From the NCBI RefSeq assembly GCF_017316025.1, contig NZ_JAFLVT010000004.1:62001-126000 (forward strand): 64,000 nucleotides of DNA. The letters run 5' to 3'. The translations under genes and the position numbers were made by a program. The notes below the pieces were generated by a model, which was given only the letters and a program-made list of their open reading frames with translations, had not been told where the DNA came from and ran no database searches. Position 1 is the first letter of the stretch. Every line of letters starts with the position of its first letter. Below are positions 24,918-34,673 of the stretch, in pieces. The stretch is from Candidatus Enterococcus myersii (GTDB lineage Bacteria; Bacillota; Bacilli; Lactobacillales; Enterococcaceae).

Positions 24918-27299
24918 TTATTTCTTTCTTTTCCAGAAATAAACTGCCACAGCACCTAAAATGATAAGTCCAATAATAACCAAGGACTGATTATGCTGAT
25001 CATTTGTTTTTGGATAACGAATTTTCCCGTTATTTTTTGGTGGTGTCTCTTTGGTGTTTGGTTCTTTATTATTTGGTTTTGGTGGCAATTTATGGTTAAT
25101 AATTGCCGCTAATTTAACAGTTTCTGGTTTTCCAGCGGCTTTATCTGGAATAACAAATGAATAGGTTTTTTTGCTTAATTGATAACCCTTTGGTGCTTGG
25201 GTTTCTTTAATCGTGTAGTTGCCAGGTGCTAAGTTTGTAAGGGCAACCTTACCATTTTTATCAGCAGTAGCAATCAGCTTAGCTCCATCTTCATTGAAAA
25301 TATTAAAGACCGCGCCACTTAAAGCATGACCGTGTTCATCTGTTTTTTGCCAAGCGACACTTCCTTTATAATTTTTCATTGTCACTTTAACCAAGCTAGG
25401 TTGTCCAGCATTTTCAGCTGAAATAGTAAAAGCTGTAGCTGTCGTATTTAATAGATAGCCTTTTGGTGATTTCGTTTCAATAAATTGATAGTTACCTGGC
25501 GCTAAGTCCTTCACTTGTATCTGACCTTTTTTATCTGTAACTAAATCTTTGGCTACAGTTTTTCCGGCTGCATCTTTTACCGCAAATACTGCATCCGCTA
25601 GTGGCTCTCCTTGTTCATCGACTTTTTCAAGTAAAGCGGAACCTTTATAATTGATAACGTCACCTAATTCAAGAATTTCAGGCTTTCCTTGTTGATCTGA
25701 AATGGTGAAGGGTTTTGGCGTCGTATCTTTCATGTACCCTTGTGGTGCTTTGGTTTCGATTAAAACGTAATCGCCAGCTGGCAAACCTTTACCATAAATT
25801 TCTCCTGTTTCATCAGTAGTGATTTCATGAATTTCATTGCCGTTGTGATCAAAAATCGACAAGGCTTCACCGATCGGTTGTTTATCTTTTGCCGCAAAAA
25901 CAGCAAATGTCGCACCGGCAAGTAATTCTTTTGCTTCGTTTTGTTTATGCGCAATAAACTCTGCTTGATAATTTTCAAAATCCAGCTGATCTATCTGATC
26001 GTTTTCCCCTTCCTTTTGTACAACAAAATAAATGGGCTGATTATTAATCACATAACCTGGCGCAGCTTTGGTTTCTACTAATTTGTAGCTGCCGACACCT
26101 AAATTATCTAAATCAAGTTCACCGCTATCGGGAACTACGATTCTTCGCTCCAAGTTTTCTTCTCCATCTTCCATGCGGAATAAATCAAATGTCGTCCCCG
26201 CAATAGAACCGCCTGAGCCAACTTTTCTAATTACAGCTTTTCCTTTAAAGTTTTGGAAATCACCGAAGTTAATAACTTGCGGATTGCCCGTATAGTGGGT
26301 TGGAATTTCCACTTTTACCAACGCCGGGTTTAAAACATACGGATTGCCTTCATCATTTTGCGGCGCTTTGGTTTCTTGGAAATAATAGGTTCCTGGTGCT
26401 AATTTATTAAATTGCACCTGACCATTTTCATCACTTGTCCCTTGGGTTAATTTTTGTTTTTGACTATCATATAACGTAAATTCAGCACCTTTTAGTACTT
26501 TTTTACTACTATTTACTTTTCGAATTTTAAAAGCACCTTGATAGTTAATAAAATCAACACTAGCGACAACAACATGTGGTTTACCCTGCTGTTTTTCACT
26601 AATTTTAAAAGGTACGGTTTGATCATTAAGTAAGAAACCATCTGGTGCCTTGGTTTCCACAAATTGATAGTTACCGGGTGCTAGGTTCGTTACGGTCACG
26701 ACACCTTTGGCATTGGAAACAAGATTACGCGCTACCGTATTCCCTTTAGCATCAACAACTTTAAATACCGCTTGTGCTAATGGATTGCCTTTAGCATCTT
26801 TTTTTTGCAATTGAGCGGAGCCCTTATAGTTGATAAAATTGTCGCTTGCATTCACGACTTCAGGTTTTCCGTCGTGATTTGGTTCAATAACAAAGTCAAC
26901 AGGGGTAGTATTTAAAATATATCCTGCTGGTGCCTTAGTTTCAATGAACTGATATTTTCCTGGTGCCAAGTTTGTGGCCGTTACAACACCTTTATCATCA
27001 CTGATCAAATCACTTTGTCCCGCAACATCTTTGCCGTTTTCATCCACAACTTTAAAGGTTGCTTTAAAAAGAGGATTACCTTGCTCATCTTTTTTCACTA
27101 AGCTAGCACGACCACGATAATTCGTCATCGTCACATGGACTTCTGGAATTTGTCCATCATGTTGTTGATAGACTAAAAAGACATGGGGAGAGTCGTTGCG
27201 AATAACGCCTGCCGGAGCAAAGGTTTCCACAAATCGATACATTCCACTTGCCAAACTATCCACTTCTAAAATGCCTTGTTCGTTGGTTTGATCGATCAA
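24918..27299 (-). CDS. 3' part of the broken adhesin (Cna_B repeats and wall anchor)
   Basis: The 793-codon open frame after the stop. It holds the end of one Cna_B domain and seven complete ones of about 90 residues, each with a KKxDxxGxPL start and a YQFxETKAPxGY end. Then come a Pro/Lys/Asn linker (KPNNKEPNTKETPPKNNGK), the sorting motif YPKTN in place of LPXTG, a membrane helix and KRKK. The TTG at 27299 has no convincing ribosome site and there is no signal peptide, so separate expression as an exported protein is unlikely. Confidence 0.6.
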   Translation of the reverse strand: MIDQTNEQGILEVDSLASGMYRFVETFAPAGVIRNDSPHVFLVYQQHDGQIPEVHVTMTNYRGRASLVKKDEQGNPLFKATFKVVDENGKDVAGQSDLISDDKGVVTATNLAPGKYQFIETKAPAGYILNTTPVDFVIEPNHDGKPEVVNASDNFINYKGSAQLQKKDAKGNPLAQAVFKVVDAKGNTVARNLVSNAKGVVTVTNLAPGNYQFVETKAPDGFLLNDQTVPFKISEKQQGKPHVVVASVDFINYQGAFKIRKVNSSKKVLKGAEFTLYDSQKQKLTQGTSDENGQVQFNKLAPGTYYFQETKAPQNDEGNPYVLNPALVKVEIPTHYTGNPQVINFGDFQNFKGKAVIRKVGSGGSIAGTTFDLFRMEDGEENLERRIVVPDSGELDLDNLGVGSYKLVETKAAPGYVINNQPIYFVVQKEGENDQIDQLDFENYQAEFIAHKQNEAKELLAGATFAVFAAKDKQPIGEALSIFDHNGNEIHEITTDETGEIYGKGLPAGDYVLIETKAPQGYMKDTTPKPFTISDQQGKPEILELGDVINYKGSALLEKVDEQGEPLADAVFAVKDAAGKTVAKDLVTDKKGQIQVKDLAPGNYQFIETKSPKGYLLNTTATAFTISAENAGQPSLVKVTMKNYKGSVAWQKTDEHGHALSGAVFNIFNEDGAKLIATADKNGKVALTNLAPGNYTIKETQAPKGYQLSKKTYSFVIPDKAAGKPETVKLAAIINHKLPPKPNNKEPNTKETPPKNNGKIRYPKTNDQHNQSLVIIGLIILGAVAVYFWKRKK

Positions 27300-27323
27300 T
27301 AACGGTACATCTTGCCAGAAAGA

Positions 27324-30300
27324 TTATCCGTTAATTTCCGTGGATAGTTTCTCTAGTTTAAAACGGGCCCCGGCCAAGAGGTTGCCTTGTTCATCCACTT
27401 TTTTCAAAATAACCTTGTTTGGTTCATTTACTACAACGAGTGGTTTTGCATCTGCAGCTGTTGTTGCCGCTGAAATTTTGATTAACTTGCCAGCGACAAA
27501 TTCGTCTGCTATGGTGTAGCCTTTTGGCGCTTTGGTTTCTACTAATTTGTAATCGCCGTATGGTAAACCGCCAAAAATAATTTGTCCGTGTTCATCAACT
27601 GTTCCTTCCCGTAAAACATGTTCTTTTTTTACATCCCAAAGTTGGAAATGTGCACCAGCTAACGGTGTACTCCCGTCAGCTTTGGTCTTTTGAATGACAA
27701 TGCGACCACGCTTGCCTGAAGCATTACCTCCGCTATTATCCACTTTAACTGTTACATCTGCTCCGTCACCGCCATCAACTACTTTACTACCGGTTCCTTT
27801 AATTGCGACATGATTAGAAACTTTGTCTTCATTGCCAGTCGCACTTGATAAAATCAAGCTACGATATTCCATATAATAGGCTGTTTCGATATGTTTCATT
27901 TGGACAACTAATTTTTGCTGTCCAGTTTCATTATCTGTTGTAATTGTAACTGTATAATCTTTATCAACTGTTAGCGGCTGACTTTTATCGGGTACAATTG
28001 TACCGTCTGCAGCAACTTTAGTTTGATAAACAGCGACAGAATCTTCATCTAGCACTTGATTAATTGACGGTTCGTCTGTGATTGTGACATCATCTAAGGT
28101 CGATTGAGCACCGTTAATCATTAAATGCCACAAAACATAATTCGGATCATCTGGATCTTGCAAACCATCTTTTTTTACAGACTCGCCGCCATGTTGAATG
28201 GCAACTTGACCGGTAACATCTCGTTTATCTCCGTGATTTATATATTCTGCAACATTATCATATTCCTTTTGCTCATCAATTACTTGGTTAGCTAAAGAAG
28301 TTTTAAAACGAATTGCATACGTTTGGGCTACCCCTTGTGGAAATTTAACAGTCAAAGTTTGATCGTTTTTCTCTGTAGGTTCTGTTACAGCTAATTCTTT
28401 TGTGACATCATTTTTTTCATCAATATGGACGGTGCCATCTGGTTCTGTTTGCGCATTATAAACAGCGACACTGCCTTTAATATAATTTTGATTGGCCAAA
28501 ATTTTATCTTGTAATTGGGCATCTTGTAGCTGATTGGCACTTAGATTAACAGCAATTGTCCAGGTAATTTCTTTAGTCAGTGCATTGTACGTACCACTTT
28601 TTTCAGCATTTAAGGAAAACGGATCGTGGGGTCTAAATGGCTTTTCATCCTCCGAATGATGAGCATTATCCCATTTATCTTGCCAATCAATACCGGCATG
28701 GTTTAAAAACGAATCTGGTCCTGTCTGACCATCTGGATCTAGGTCTGAAACATCAAACTCCGTCGTATAGCGAATAATGAAGGTATCATTTGTTTGAGCA
28801 TATGCCCCTTTTAAAGCAATAGTGAAGCCAGTTTGTTGATTGTGCTCATTTTTCTGAATTTTTAACTCATAGTCTTCTGTTGCAAATAAATGTTTCCCCT
28901 CTGTTGTCTCGATAGTTAACTTATAGCCTGTTTCTGTCGTATGATCGCGTTGTAATAATAGTCCTGGCGCGGGATTAAATGTATCGGTTATGACGGCATT
29001 TTTCATATCATAATTATTTTTATTTACTTCTAGTGACCAATCGACTGTCTTATTGGCATAATCAACTTTCCCTAAGTTCTTGATGATATTTTGTTGTAGC
29101 GCAGTACCATCATCCCCACCTTCTTGGCCGTCACCACCTGTATCGACCACTACTTTATTATCGACAGCTGTATTTTCTGTCACCAATCCATTTACCTTTG
29201 TTTTATAATCAATTTTTACTGCATAGTTCAAATCGTGGGCAAATTGCAAGACAAACTGATTTTTAGCCTTGTCATAGACGACGGTATAATCCGTTGGTGA
29301 TACCAAGGTCGCGCCGATGATTTCTTTACCATTCTTATCAAACAAAATGCGATGGACTACTAAAGAATCCTCATCTAAAGTCAAATTATCACTCATCGTG
29401 TCGGTCAAGACGGCTGAATCTTTTGCAATATTTTTTTCACCATAATTGTATTTAATATTCCAAGAAAACTCTTGCTTTGCGGCATCATAGCCCGCTTGAT
29501 TTTTTTCAATTAATTTACCGTAGTTGTTCGTCACCGTCGCCTTAGCTGAAATTTCATCAGGTAATTCATCACTCGTTAAAACAGCTTCATTTTCAAAGTG
29601 GACTTTGCCACCTTTATCTGGAATTGCACTTTCTTCAATTGTACTTTGATAGGTAAGACGATACGCTTTGTTAGTTTTACCATTTACGGTTACATTTCCA
29701 TTCTTATCGACTGTGTACTCACTAGGAGCTAATGTGCGCCCGACTTCTTTAACAGTCCCATCTAAATTCATCACCAATTCATGGACTGTTACCGAATCAT
29801 ACGCCATACCAGTCGGCCATTTTTCTGTAACGGTCAAATTGGTATTTTCTTTCATAGCTTGATTGATATCAACTGTCCATTGCACTTTACTAGGATTTGG
29901 CGTGCGATCAAAATTCCCTTGTTTATCAATTTCTGTTTCAGTCGCGGGGCGAATGATAACATCCACTGGTGGTAAATTATCTTCTGTAGGATAGTGAATG
30001 GTAATATCACCTGGTCCATCAATATGGCTGGTTTCAAAATGGCTTTCAAAATAGAAATCCCCCGTAATATCACTCGCTTTTGTTACATCTTCTGTAAAAG
30101 TAAACCGAACTGTCCCGTCTTTGCCAACGAAATAAGTAGCGTACGTTGTTCCATCACTGTCTTTTAACTCCCCAGACATCTCCCGATTTGGAACAAGCTC
30201 TGCTGGCAAATGAAATTCAAAGAAATCTCCTGCTTTGATCTGCTGACGCACATCTTCTGGAATCGCCCAATCGTAGGTCAAACGAACCGTTGCATCGGCT

Positions 30301-31016
30301 GGAATCGGCGGTTCTAGCGGTTGCCCATCTTGATCGGTATATAAAATATGGCTGTCCGTTATAATTGTGCCACTACCTGAAGGAAAATATGTCCGAATAT
30401 CATTATTTACAGCAGCACGCATCTTGTTACTCTTAGGTATTGCCGGCTGACTAGTTGGCTTGGTATTTTCTTTAGTATTTTCTTTAGTATCTGCTGTGGT
30501 AGACGAATTTGTTTTATCAGCGGCTGTACTGGCAGGCGTCGTGGTCTGTGATGTTTCTGTGGTTGTAAAACTAGCAGAAGAACTTGTAGCTTGCGTCTCA
30601 TCTGTTAGAGGCAGCGTTGCCTTTTGATTGCCATAAGAAAATGCGACTTCTGATTTCAACGCCGAAATGAAATTTGGTGTTCCCGTCATAATCAAAGTAT
30701 CGGCATAATCTGCTGTAGATGGTGCAATTATAATTTCTTTTTTGCTATTATCGAGCGTTAAAGCTGGCTCTGTTTTCCCAGATTGCCATTTTACCGCTGT
30801 CAAATTAAGCTCATTTGAGTAGTGAAGCGTTGCTTGCTTCTCATTTGCGCCACTAATTTTTAGCAGCAACTGATCATCTTTTTGGCTCAATGTCCCTAAC
30901 ATCCAGTCTGTTGGCAACATTTGTGCGACTGCTGTTAGCGGCATAAAAGCTTGCACCAACAAAATTACTGTCATCAAACAGTAAATTATGCGCTGTCTTA
31001 TTTTGTCATTTTTCAT
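27324..31016 (-). CDS. 5' part of the broken adhesin (signal peptide and adhesin domains)
   Basis: 1230 codons from the ATG at 31016, which has AAAGGGG upstream. It has a signal peptide of about 32 residues (ending TAVAQ), a beta domain, a Thr/Ser-rich linker (about 140-200), then repeated collagen-binding-type beta domains with features such as ITDTFNPAPGLLL and TITDEPSINQVLD. One complete Cna_B domain (IVIQKTKADGSTPLAGAHF) is followed by the first third of another. If translated, it would be secreted without a wall anchor. The Cna_B domains usually contain isopeptide bonds; Lys near the start and Glu in ETKAP fit this. Confidence 0.75.
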   Translation of the reverse strand: MKNDKIRQRIIYCLMTVILLVQAFMPLTAVAQMLPTDWMLGTLSQKDDQLLLKISGANEKQATLHYSNELNLTAVKWQSGKTEPALTLDNSKKEIIIAPSTADYADTLIMTGTPNFISALKSEVAFSYGNQKATLPLTDETQATSSSASFTTTETSQTTTPASTAADKTNSSTTADTKENTKENTKPTSQPAIPKSNKMRAAVNNDIRTYFPSGSGTIITDSHILYTDQDGQPLEPPIPADATVRLTYDWAIPEDVRQQIKAGDFFEFHLPAELVPNREMSGELKDSDGTTYATYFVGKDGTVRFTFTEDVTKASDITGDFYFESHFETSHIDGPGDITIHYPTEDNLPPVDVIIRPATETEIDKQGNFDRTPNPSKVQWTVDINQAMKENTNLTVTEKWPTGMAYDSVTVHELVMNLDGTVKEVGRTLAPSEYTVDKNGNVTVNGKTNKAYRLTYQSTIEESAIPDKGGKVHFENEAVLTSDELPDEISAKATVTNNYGKLIEKNQAGYDAAKQEFSWNIKYNYGEKNIAKDSAVLTDTMSDNLTLDEDSLVVHRILFDKNGKEIIGATLVSPTDYTVVYDKAKNQFVLQFAHDLNYAVKIDYKTKVNGLVTENTAVDNKVVVDTGGDGQEGGDDGTALQQNIIKNLGKVDYANKTVDWSLEVNKNNYDMKNAVITDTFNPAPGLLLQRDHTTETGYKLTIETTEGKHLFATEDYELKIQKNEHNQQTGFTIALKGAYAQTNDTFIIRYTTEFDVSDLDPDGQTGPDSFLNHAGIDWQDKWDNAHHSEDEKPFRPHDPFSLNAEKSGTYNALTKEITWTIAVNLSANQLQDAQLQDKILANQNYIKGSVAVYNAQTEPDGTVHIDEKNDVTKELAVTEPTEKNDQTLTVKFPQGVAQTYAIRFKTSLANQVIDEQKEYDNVAEYINHGDKRDVTGQVAIQHGGESVKKDGLQDPDDPNYVLWHLMINGAQSTLDDVTITDEPSINQVLDEDSVAVYQTKVAADGTIVPDKSQPLTVDKDYTVTITTDNETGQQKLVVQMKHIETAYYMEYRSLILSSATGNEDKVSNHVAIKGTGSKVVDGGDGADVTVKVDNSGGNASGKRGRIVIQKTKADGSTPLAGAHFQLWDVKKEHVLREGTVDEHGQIIFGGLPYGDYKLVETKAPKGYTIADEFVAGKLIKISAATTAADAKPLVVVNEPNKVILKKVDEQGNLLAGARFKLEKLSTEING

Positions 31017-31069
31017 TTTATTACCCCTTTTAAATAATAATAATTCTAATTTTTGAATCATCCTTATTC

Positions 31070-31098
31070 AGTATAGGTACCTTTCTAAAGCCAAACAA
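31070..31098 (-). promoter_or_regulatory. Candidate sigmaA promoter of the adhesin
   Basis: On the minus strand TTGTTT and TATACT are separated by 17 bases, about 55 bases before the ATG at 31016. Confidence 0.5.
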
Positions 31099-31555
31099 AT
31101 GGTTTATACCACTTATCATCATTTTTTTATCACGTTTTAGATATGTTTTCAAAATTTATGAGAATATTTTTGAACTATTTAAAAAACATCGTTTTTAAGA
31201 ACTTTAGTTATTTTAATAATCCTGCTATTTTATAAGGTAAAAAAAGGGTTCGGTCCGTCAATTGGTTCCGCCTTTATTTTTTTATGTTTGTGATATAATC
31301 AATAAAGTTATTTCTATAATCACGTAACCTTAAAATAATTTGATTTTATGAGATATTATCAGAGAAATCACATGCTTTTAATCTTCTTATTTAAAGAAAA
31401 CTTTTTTGAATATTGAATACGACACTTTAAAATGTTTTTACTATCGATTTTCAGCTAGAATAATTTTCAATTTTGGGAATAGTAATTATAGATTTTTGCC
31501 ACTTGATTAAAAAATATTTATTTGTGAAATTATAAGCAAGATGTTGAAAAGTCAA
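31099..31555. other. AT-rich gap without recognisable genes
   Basis: Between the adhesin promoter and the terminator at 31556. I see no open frame with a ribosome site. A weak hairpin (AAAAAGG with CCTTTATTTTTT) lies near 31240-31280. Nothing else is supportable. Confidence 0.5.
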
Positions 31556-31599
31556 AAAAATAAACGTCATCACCTAATAGGCGATGACGTTTATTTTAG
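31556..31599 (-). terminator. Intrinsic terminator of the atuA-like operon
   Basis: AAATAAACGTCATC and GATGACGTTTATTT form a perfect 14-bp stem with a short loop and T-runs. Confidence 0.9.
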
Positions 31600-31655
31600 C
31601 TACTTTTAGTTCCCTTGGTAATGAATACATCAATAACATCTAAATTTTAAAAGAA

Positions 31656-31964
31656 CTATTCACACACAATATCCAGCAACGACACATATTGCTGACCACC
31701 GTGCATATCACGTTCATTGCGACTGCCTTCAACCGGAACTCGCGGTAAACTTATTTTGGCAACGTGAATATCTTTTAGACAATAGATTTCTAAATCTTCT
31801 GGTTTCACTTGAAAGGATTTTGCAATCAATTTTCGTTCTCTTTCAAATGCGGTGACGATTTTTTCTGTATCCGCCACGGTATCGCAAAAAGCATCAATCG
31901 TAAGCCAAAATGGACCTGCGTTCTTACTTCGAATATATTTTACAATTTCTTCAACTGTTTTCAT
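31656..31964 (-). CDS. DUF4387 family protein
   Basis: A small cytoplasmic protein of 102 residues matching the DUF4387 pattern (EIVKYIRSKNAGPFWLTIDAFC...YCLKDIHVAKISLPR...GSRNERDMHGGQQYVSLLD). The start at 31964 has GGAGG upstream; the longer frame overlaps the neighbouring gene. These proteins are usually encoded directly after an AtuA-like (DUF1446) gene, as here with a 22-base gap, so they probably form one enzyme or complex. The reaction is not known to me. Confidence 0.85.
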   Translation of the reverse strand: MKTVEEIVKYIRSKNAGPFWLTIDAFCDTVADTEKIVTAFERERKLIAKSFQVKPEDLEIYCLKDIHVAKISLPRVPVEGSRNERDMHGGQQYVSLLDIVCE

Positions 31965-31986
31965 CTTAGTCCTCCACTTTTCTTCA

Positions 31987-33339
31987 TTAAATCGTCGCGT
32001 AGGCAATGCGGCACAATTCATTTGGATCATCTAGTGACACTGTATGGTACAGTTTGAACTCGTAGATAGCTCCGCGTTCCATTTCCGCCGGTGAAAAAAT
32101 AAAGCCAAAAGAAGGCATTTGTTTTCCTTCAAACATATTATAGTGAAGTAATAGTGGGTTAAATGCTTTGGCAATCTGCGTCGCCAATTCCTGCGTCGCT
32201 GCTGTCACTGTTAACATCATCAAAATTTCGTTTGGCACATAATTTTCCGGTACAGCCATTCCGGAAACACCGTTGTATCCATAAGGCCGTAACCAGAAAT
32301 CATAACTATCTTTTGAAATGCCAGCTTTCTCTAGTTTTTCTACCCCAGCTTTTGCTACTGCGTCAATCCATTGCATCGGTTCCTTCATAATTTTACGATC
32401 GCGAATACCTGCCATACTTACGGTTTGAAAACCAGCTACACCAGATCCTTCCAATTTCATCGTATAGGGAAGATATTCAATTGTTGTACCTTCAACCCGC
32501 ACGGCTGTTTCTGAAAGTGCAGAATATTTAGCATCTTTTGTATCAATTCGAATGCCCGGTTCTGTCAGTTGGACAGGATTAGCATTTTCATAAAGTAAAT
32601 GGGCCGATACTGAATAAGGAGAAACGGTACTTCCTGGCTGAACGGCACGAATGGTAAAGCCTTTATCATCGACCTCCATAAAAACGCCACCCTGTAATCC
32701 AGCACTAGTACATACACCGCCACATTCTACTGTTTTCGCGGCATGCCAACAAGCCGCAGGATCGCAGCCTTTTAGTAATGGATACGCAGCAATCACAGCC
32801 GTATCCGTTGAACGCCCGCCAATAATAATATCTGCGCCATTTTTAAAGGCTTCTTCATATGGTTCTGAACCTAGTAAAGCCACAATCGTATCACACTCAT
32901 CAAAAGTTTCTTTCGTGATAGCGGGTGCACCATGAAGTGCTTGAATTTGACCAGTACGATATTTTTGTTTGATGATTTCGCGGTCTTGTTGGGAATAAAT
33001 TTTAGCAATTTTTTTGTGAATACCAGCTTCTTTACATATCTCAACAATCAGCTCATAAACGGTGTCCACGCCTTCGTCAGACCCACAAGTACCAGCTGTC
33101 CCAATTGTCATGGGGATTTTTAGCTTGTCTGCCCCTAACACCATCCGTTTTAAATCACGTTTCACATCTTTAATAGCATACTTGCCATGACCAGATCCTA
33201 AATAGTACGGTCCAGAATCAGTAGAACCCGCATCACTTGAAATAATATCTGGTTTCATCAAAAGCCCCGCTTCAAAAGCCTCTTCTGTACAGTTCAAACC
33301 CACCGCTCCGTATGGAACAAAGACTTTCACACTCTCCAT
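31987..33339 (-). CDS. AtuA-like (DUF1446) acyl-CoA/organic acid catabolism protein
   Basis: A 450-residue cytoplasmic protein of the AtuA/DUF1446 family, with the N-terminal VFVPYGAVGLNC, the ISSDAGSTDSGPYYLGSG stretch, GTAGTCGSDEGVD, IIGGRSTDTAVIAAYPLLKG and ECGGVCTSAGLQGG. In Pseudomonas AtuA belongs to acyclic terpene use, but family members occur in other catabolic clusters, so no substrate is claimed. The start at 33339 (MESVKVF) has GGAGGG upstream. It is followed by the DUF4387 gene and is divergent from a LysR regulator that probably controls it. Confidence 0.85.
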   Translation of the reverse strand: MESVKVFVPYGAVGLNCTEEAFEAGLLMKPDIISSDAGSTDSGPYYLGSGHGKYAIKDVKRDLKRMVLGADKLKIPMTIGTAGTCGSDEGVDTVYELIVEICKEAGIHKKIAKIYSQQDREIIKQKYRTGQIQALHGAPAITKETFDECDTIVALLGSEPYEEAFKNGADIIIGGRSTDTAVIAAYPLLKGCDPAACWHAAKTVECGGVCTSAGLQGGVFMEVDDKGFTIRAVQPGSTVSPYSVSAHLLYENANPVQLTEPGIRIDTKDAKYSALSETAVRVEGTTIEYLPYTMKLEGSGVAGFQTVSMAGIRDRKIMKEPMQWIDAVAKAGVEKLEKAGISKDSYDFWLRPYGYNGVSGMAVPENYVPNEILMMLTVTAATQELATQIAKAFNPLLLHYNMFEGKQMPSFGFIFSPAEMERGAIYEFKLYHTVSLDDPNELCRIAYATI

Positions 33340-33461
33340 TGTTAATCCCTCCAAAATCAGCTGATAATTTTTAGCCCATTACAGCTGGCCTACTTTTTTT
33401 ACTTTACTTTATTATAAGTAGCGCATACAATAATGTAAAATTCTTATTTTTGTATTATTTT

Positions 33462-33477
33462 ATAACTCTAATGTTAT
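33462..33477. promoter_or_regulatory. Candidate LysR box between the divergent genes
   Basis: ATAAC-N6-GTTAT, an inverted repeat of the T-N11-A type. It lies 50 bases before the lysR start and within the 190-bp divergent promoter region. Confidence 0.5.
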
Positions 33478-33526
33478 GAATATGCTGCTTGCAACTTCCT
33501 TACTGCTTTCTGATAGGAGAAATATT

Positions 33527-34438
33527 ATGATTAACGAAAAGCAAATTCACTATTTAATGACGGTGGCAGAAGAACACAGTATCACAGCCGCCGCCAAAAA
33601 ACTCTTTATTTCACAGCCTGCTCTTAGCCGCTTTATCCTAGATATAGAACGCACCCTTGGCACCACTCTTTTCATCCGCAATCGCGGCAATCTCCATCTC
33701 AGTAAAGCTGGCGAGATTTACTTAAGGGGCTGTCAAGATGTACAGCAGATTTTTCAATCTGTTACAAAAGAAATCGCGGAATTAACCCATAGTCACACTG
33801 GCAAAATCACACTTGGGGTTACATCCTTGACCGGCGAATTCGTTTTTCCCGCCATTTTAGACGCATTTGAACAAGCATTCCCCCATGTTGAATTAACCTT
33901 GAAAGAAGAACGAATGAGCATTTTGTATGACTTGGTAAAAAAAGGAGACGTAGATATGGCACTGGTTTATCAAAACTATGATTCCGCCTTAAACTATCAT
34001 TTTATTTACGAAAACCCAATCTATATCCAAGTTCCCCCTACCTTTGCAACAAAAAATGAAATGAGAAATACAATTGAAACTTTCGCCTTAATTTCAGCAG
34101 CTTCTTTGGCCAACCAGCCGATGATCTTACTGAAAAAAGGACGTGAACTGCGTGAAATCGCCGATCGCTTTTTTGAAACCTTCCAGCTTGTACCAAACAA
34201 AATCTTAGAGACTGAAAATATTCACCTCGCAAGTAATCTGGTCAGTTTAGGCAAAGGGTTCACCTTTGTTCCAGCCATTTTTTTACGCGATAGTTTTCCC
34301 AATAAAGACAACAACTTTTATGTTCAGATCACCGACTATCCACTAAAGCGCGAACTGTACTGTTGCCACCGAAAAAATGCTTATTTAACCGAAGCTGAGC
34401 AATTTTTGATACGAAAGTTGCCTGAAATTTTGGCATAA
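33527..34438 (+). CDS. LysR-family transcriptional regulator
   Basis: A 303-residue regulator with an N-terminal winged helix (HYLMTVAEEHSITAAAKKLFISQPALSRFILDIERTLGTTLFIR) and a periplasmic-binding-like effector domain (GKITLGVTSLTGEFVFPAILDAFEQAFPHVELTL). The ATG at 33527 has AGGAG seven bases upstream; the longer frame from 33476 would run through the operator. The arrangement implies control of the divergent AtuA-like/DUF4387 pair and itself. The inducer is unknown. Confidence 0.92.
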   Translation: MINEKQIHYLMTVAEEHSITAAAKKLFISQPALSRFILDIERTLGTTLFIRNRGNLHLSKAGEIYLRGCQDVQQIFQSVTKEIAELTHSHTGKITLGVTSLTGEFVFPAILDAFEQAFPHVELTLKEERMSILYDLVKKGDVDMALVYQNYDSALNYHFIYENPIYIQVPPTFATKNEMRNTIETFALISAASLANQPMILLKKGRELREIADRFFETFQLVPNKILETENIHLASNLVSLGKGFTFVPAIFLRDSFPNKDNNFYVQITDYPLKRELYCCHRKNAYLTEAEQFLIRKLPEILA

Positions 34439-34673
34439 GGTATGTTTAGGGATTGTTATCGTTTCACCTGGAGTATGCGGTGACTTGCACGTTATGAATT
34501 ATAACAAGATGTCTACCTTAGAGAGATTTTAGTGATAAAAATGTTATGAAATGTAAAAAAAGCAATTTGCCCCTACTAGTAAGTAGGAGGTAGCTACCTT
34601 GATAAAAGGATTGACATATCTAAAACTTTCCTGATTTCCATATGAATCAATTTTTATTTTTCTTACTGCGGCT
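34439..34673. other. Gap without recognisable genes
   Basis: Between lysR and the GH125 terminator. It has a short palindromic patch (CCTACTAGTAAGTAGG and GGTAGCTACC, 34571-34598) without a T-run, and nothing else I can name. Confidence 0.45.

Larger units (their letters stand above)
24918..31016 (-). pseudogene. Cna_B-repeat surface adhesin interrupted by an in-frame stop
   Basis: One gene of about 2030 codons, cut by a single TAA at 27324-27326. The reading frame is identical on both sides: the stop is followed in frame by SFWQDVPLLIDQTNEQG, which completes the Cna_B domain begun before it (KVDEQGNLLAGARFKLEKL). It is therefore a nonsense mutation, not a frameshift or two genes. The whole has a signal peptide, a Thr/Ser-rich linker, several collagen-adhesin-type beta domains, nine Cna_B repeats, and a C-terminal anchor. 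As sequenced, the wall anchor would be lost from the main product. A sequencing error must be excluded. Confidence 0.8.

Noticed and set aside
27324-27326. Programmed stop-codon read-through in the adhesin
   Set aside because: TAA followed by T is an efficient stop and no downstream structure or known read-through signal was seen. Kept only as a point to test.
24918-31016. Two separate genes or a frameshift in the adhesin
   Set aside because: The open frames on either side of 27324-27326 are in the same phase, the domain continues across the stop, and the second part has no signal peptide or ribosome site.
34570-34598. Terminator for the lysR gene
   Set aside because: The short palindromes lack a T-run and sit more than 130 bases past the stop.
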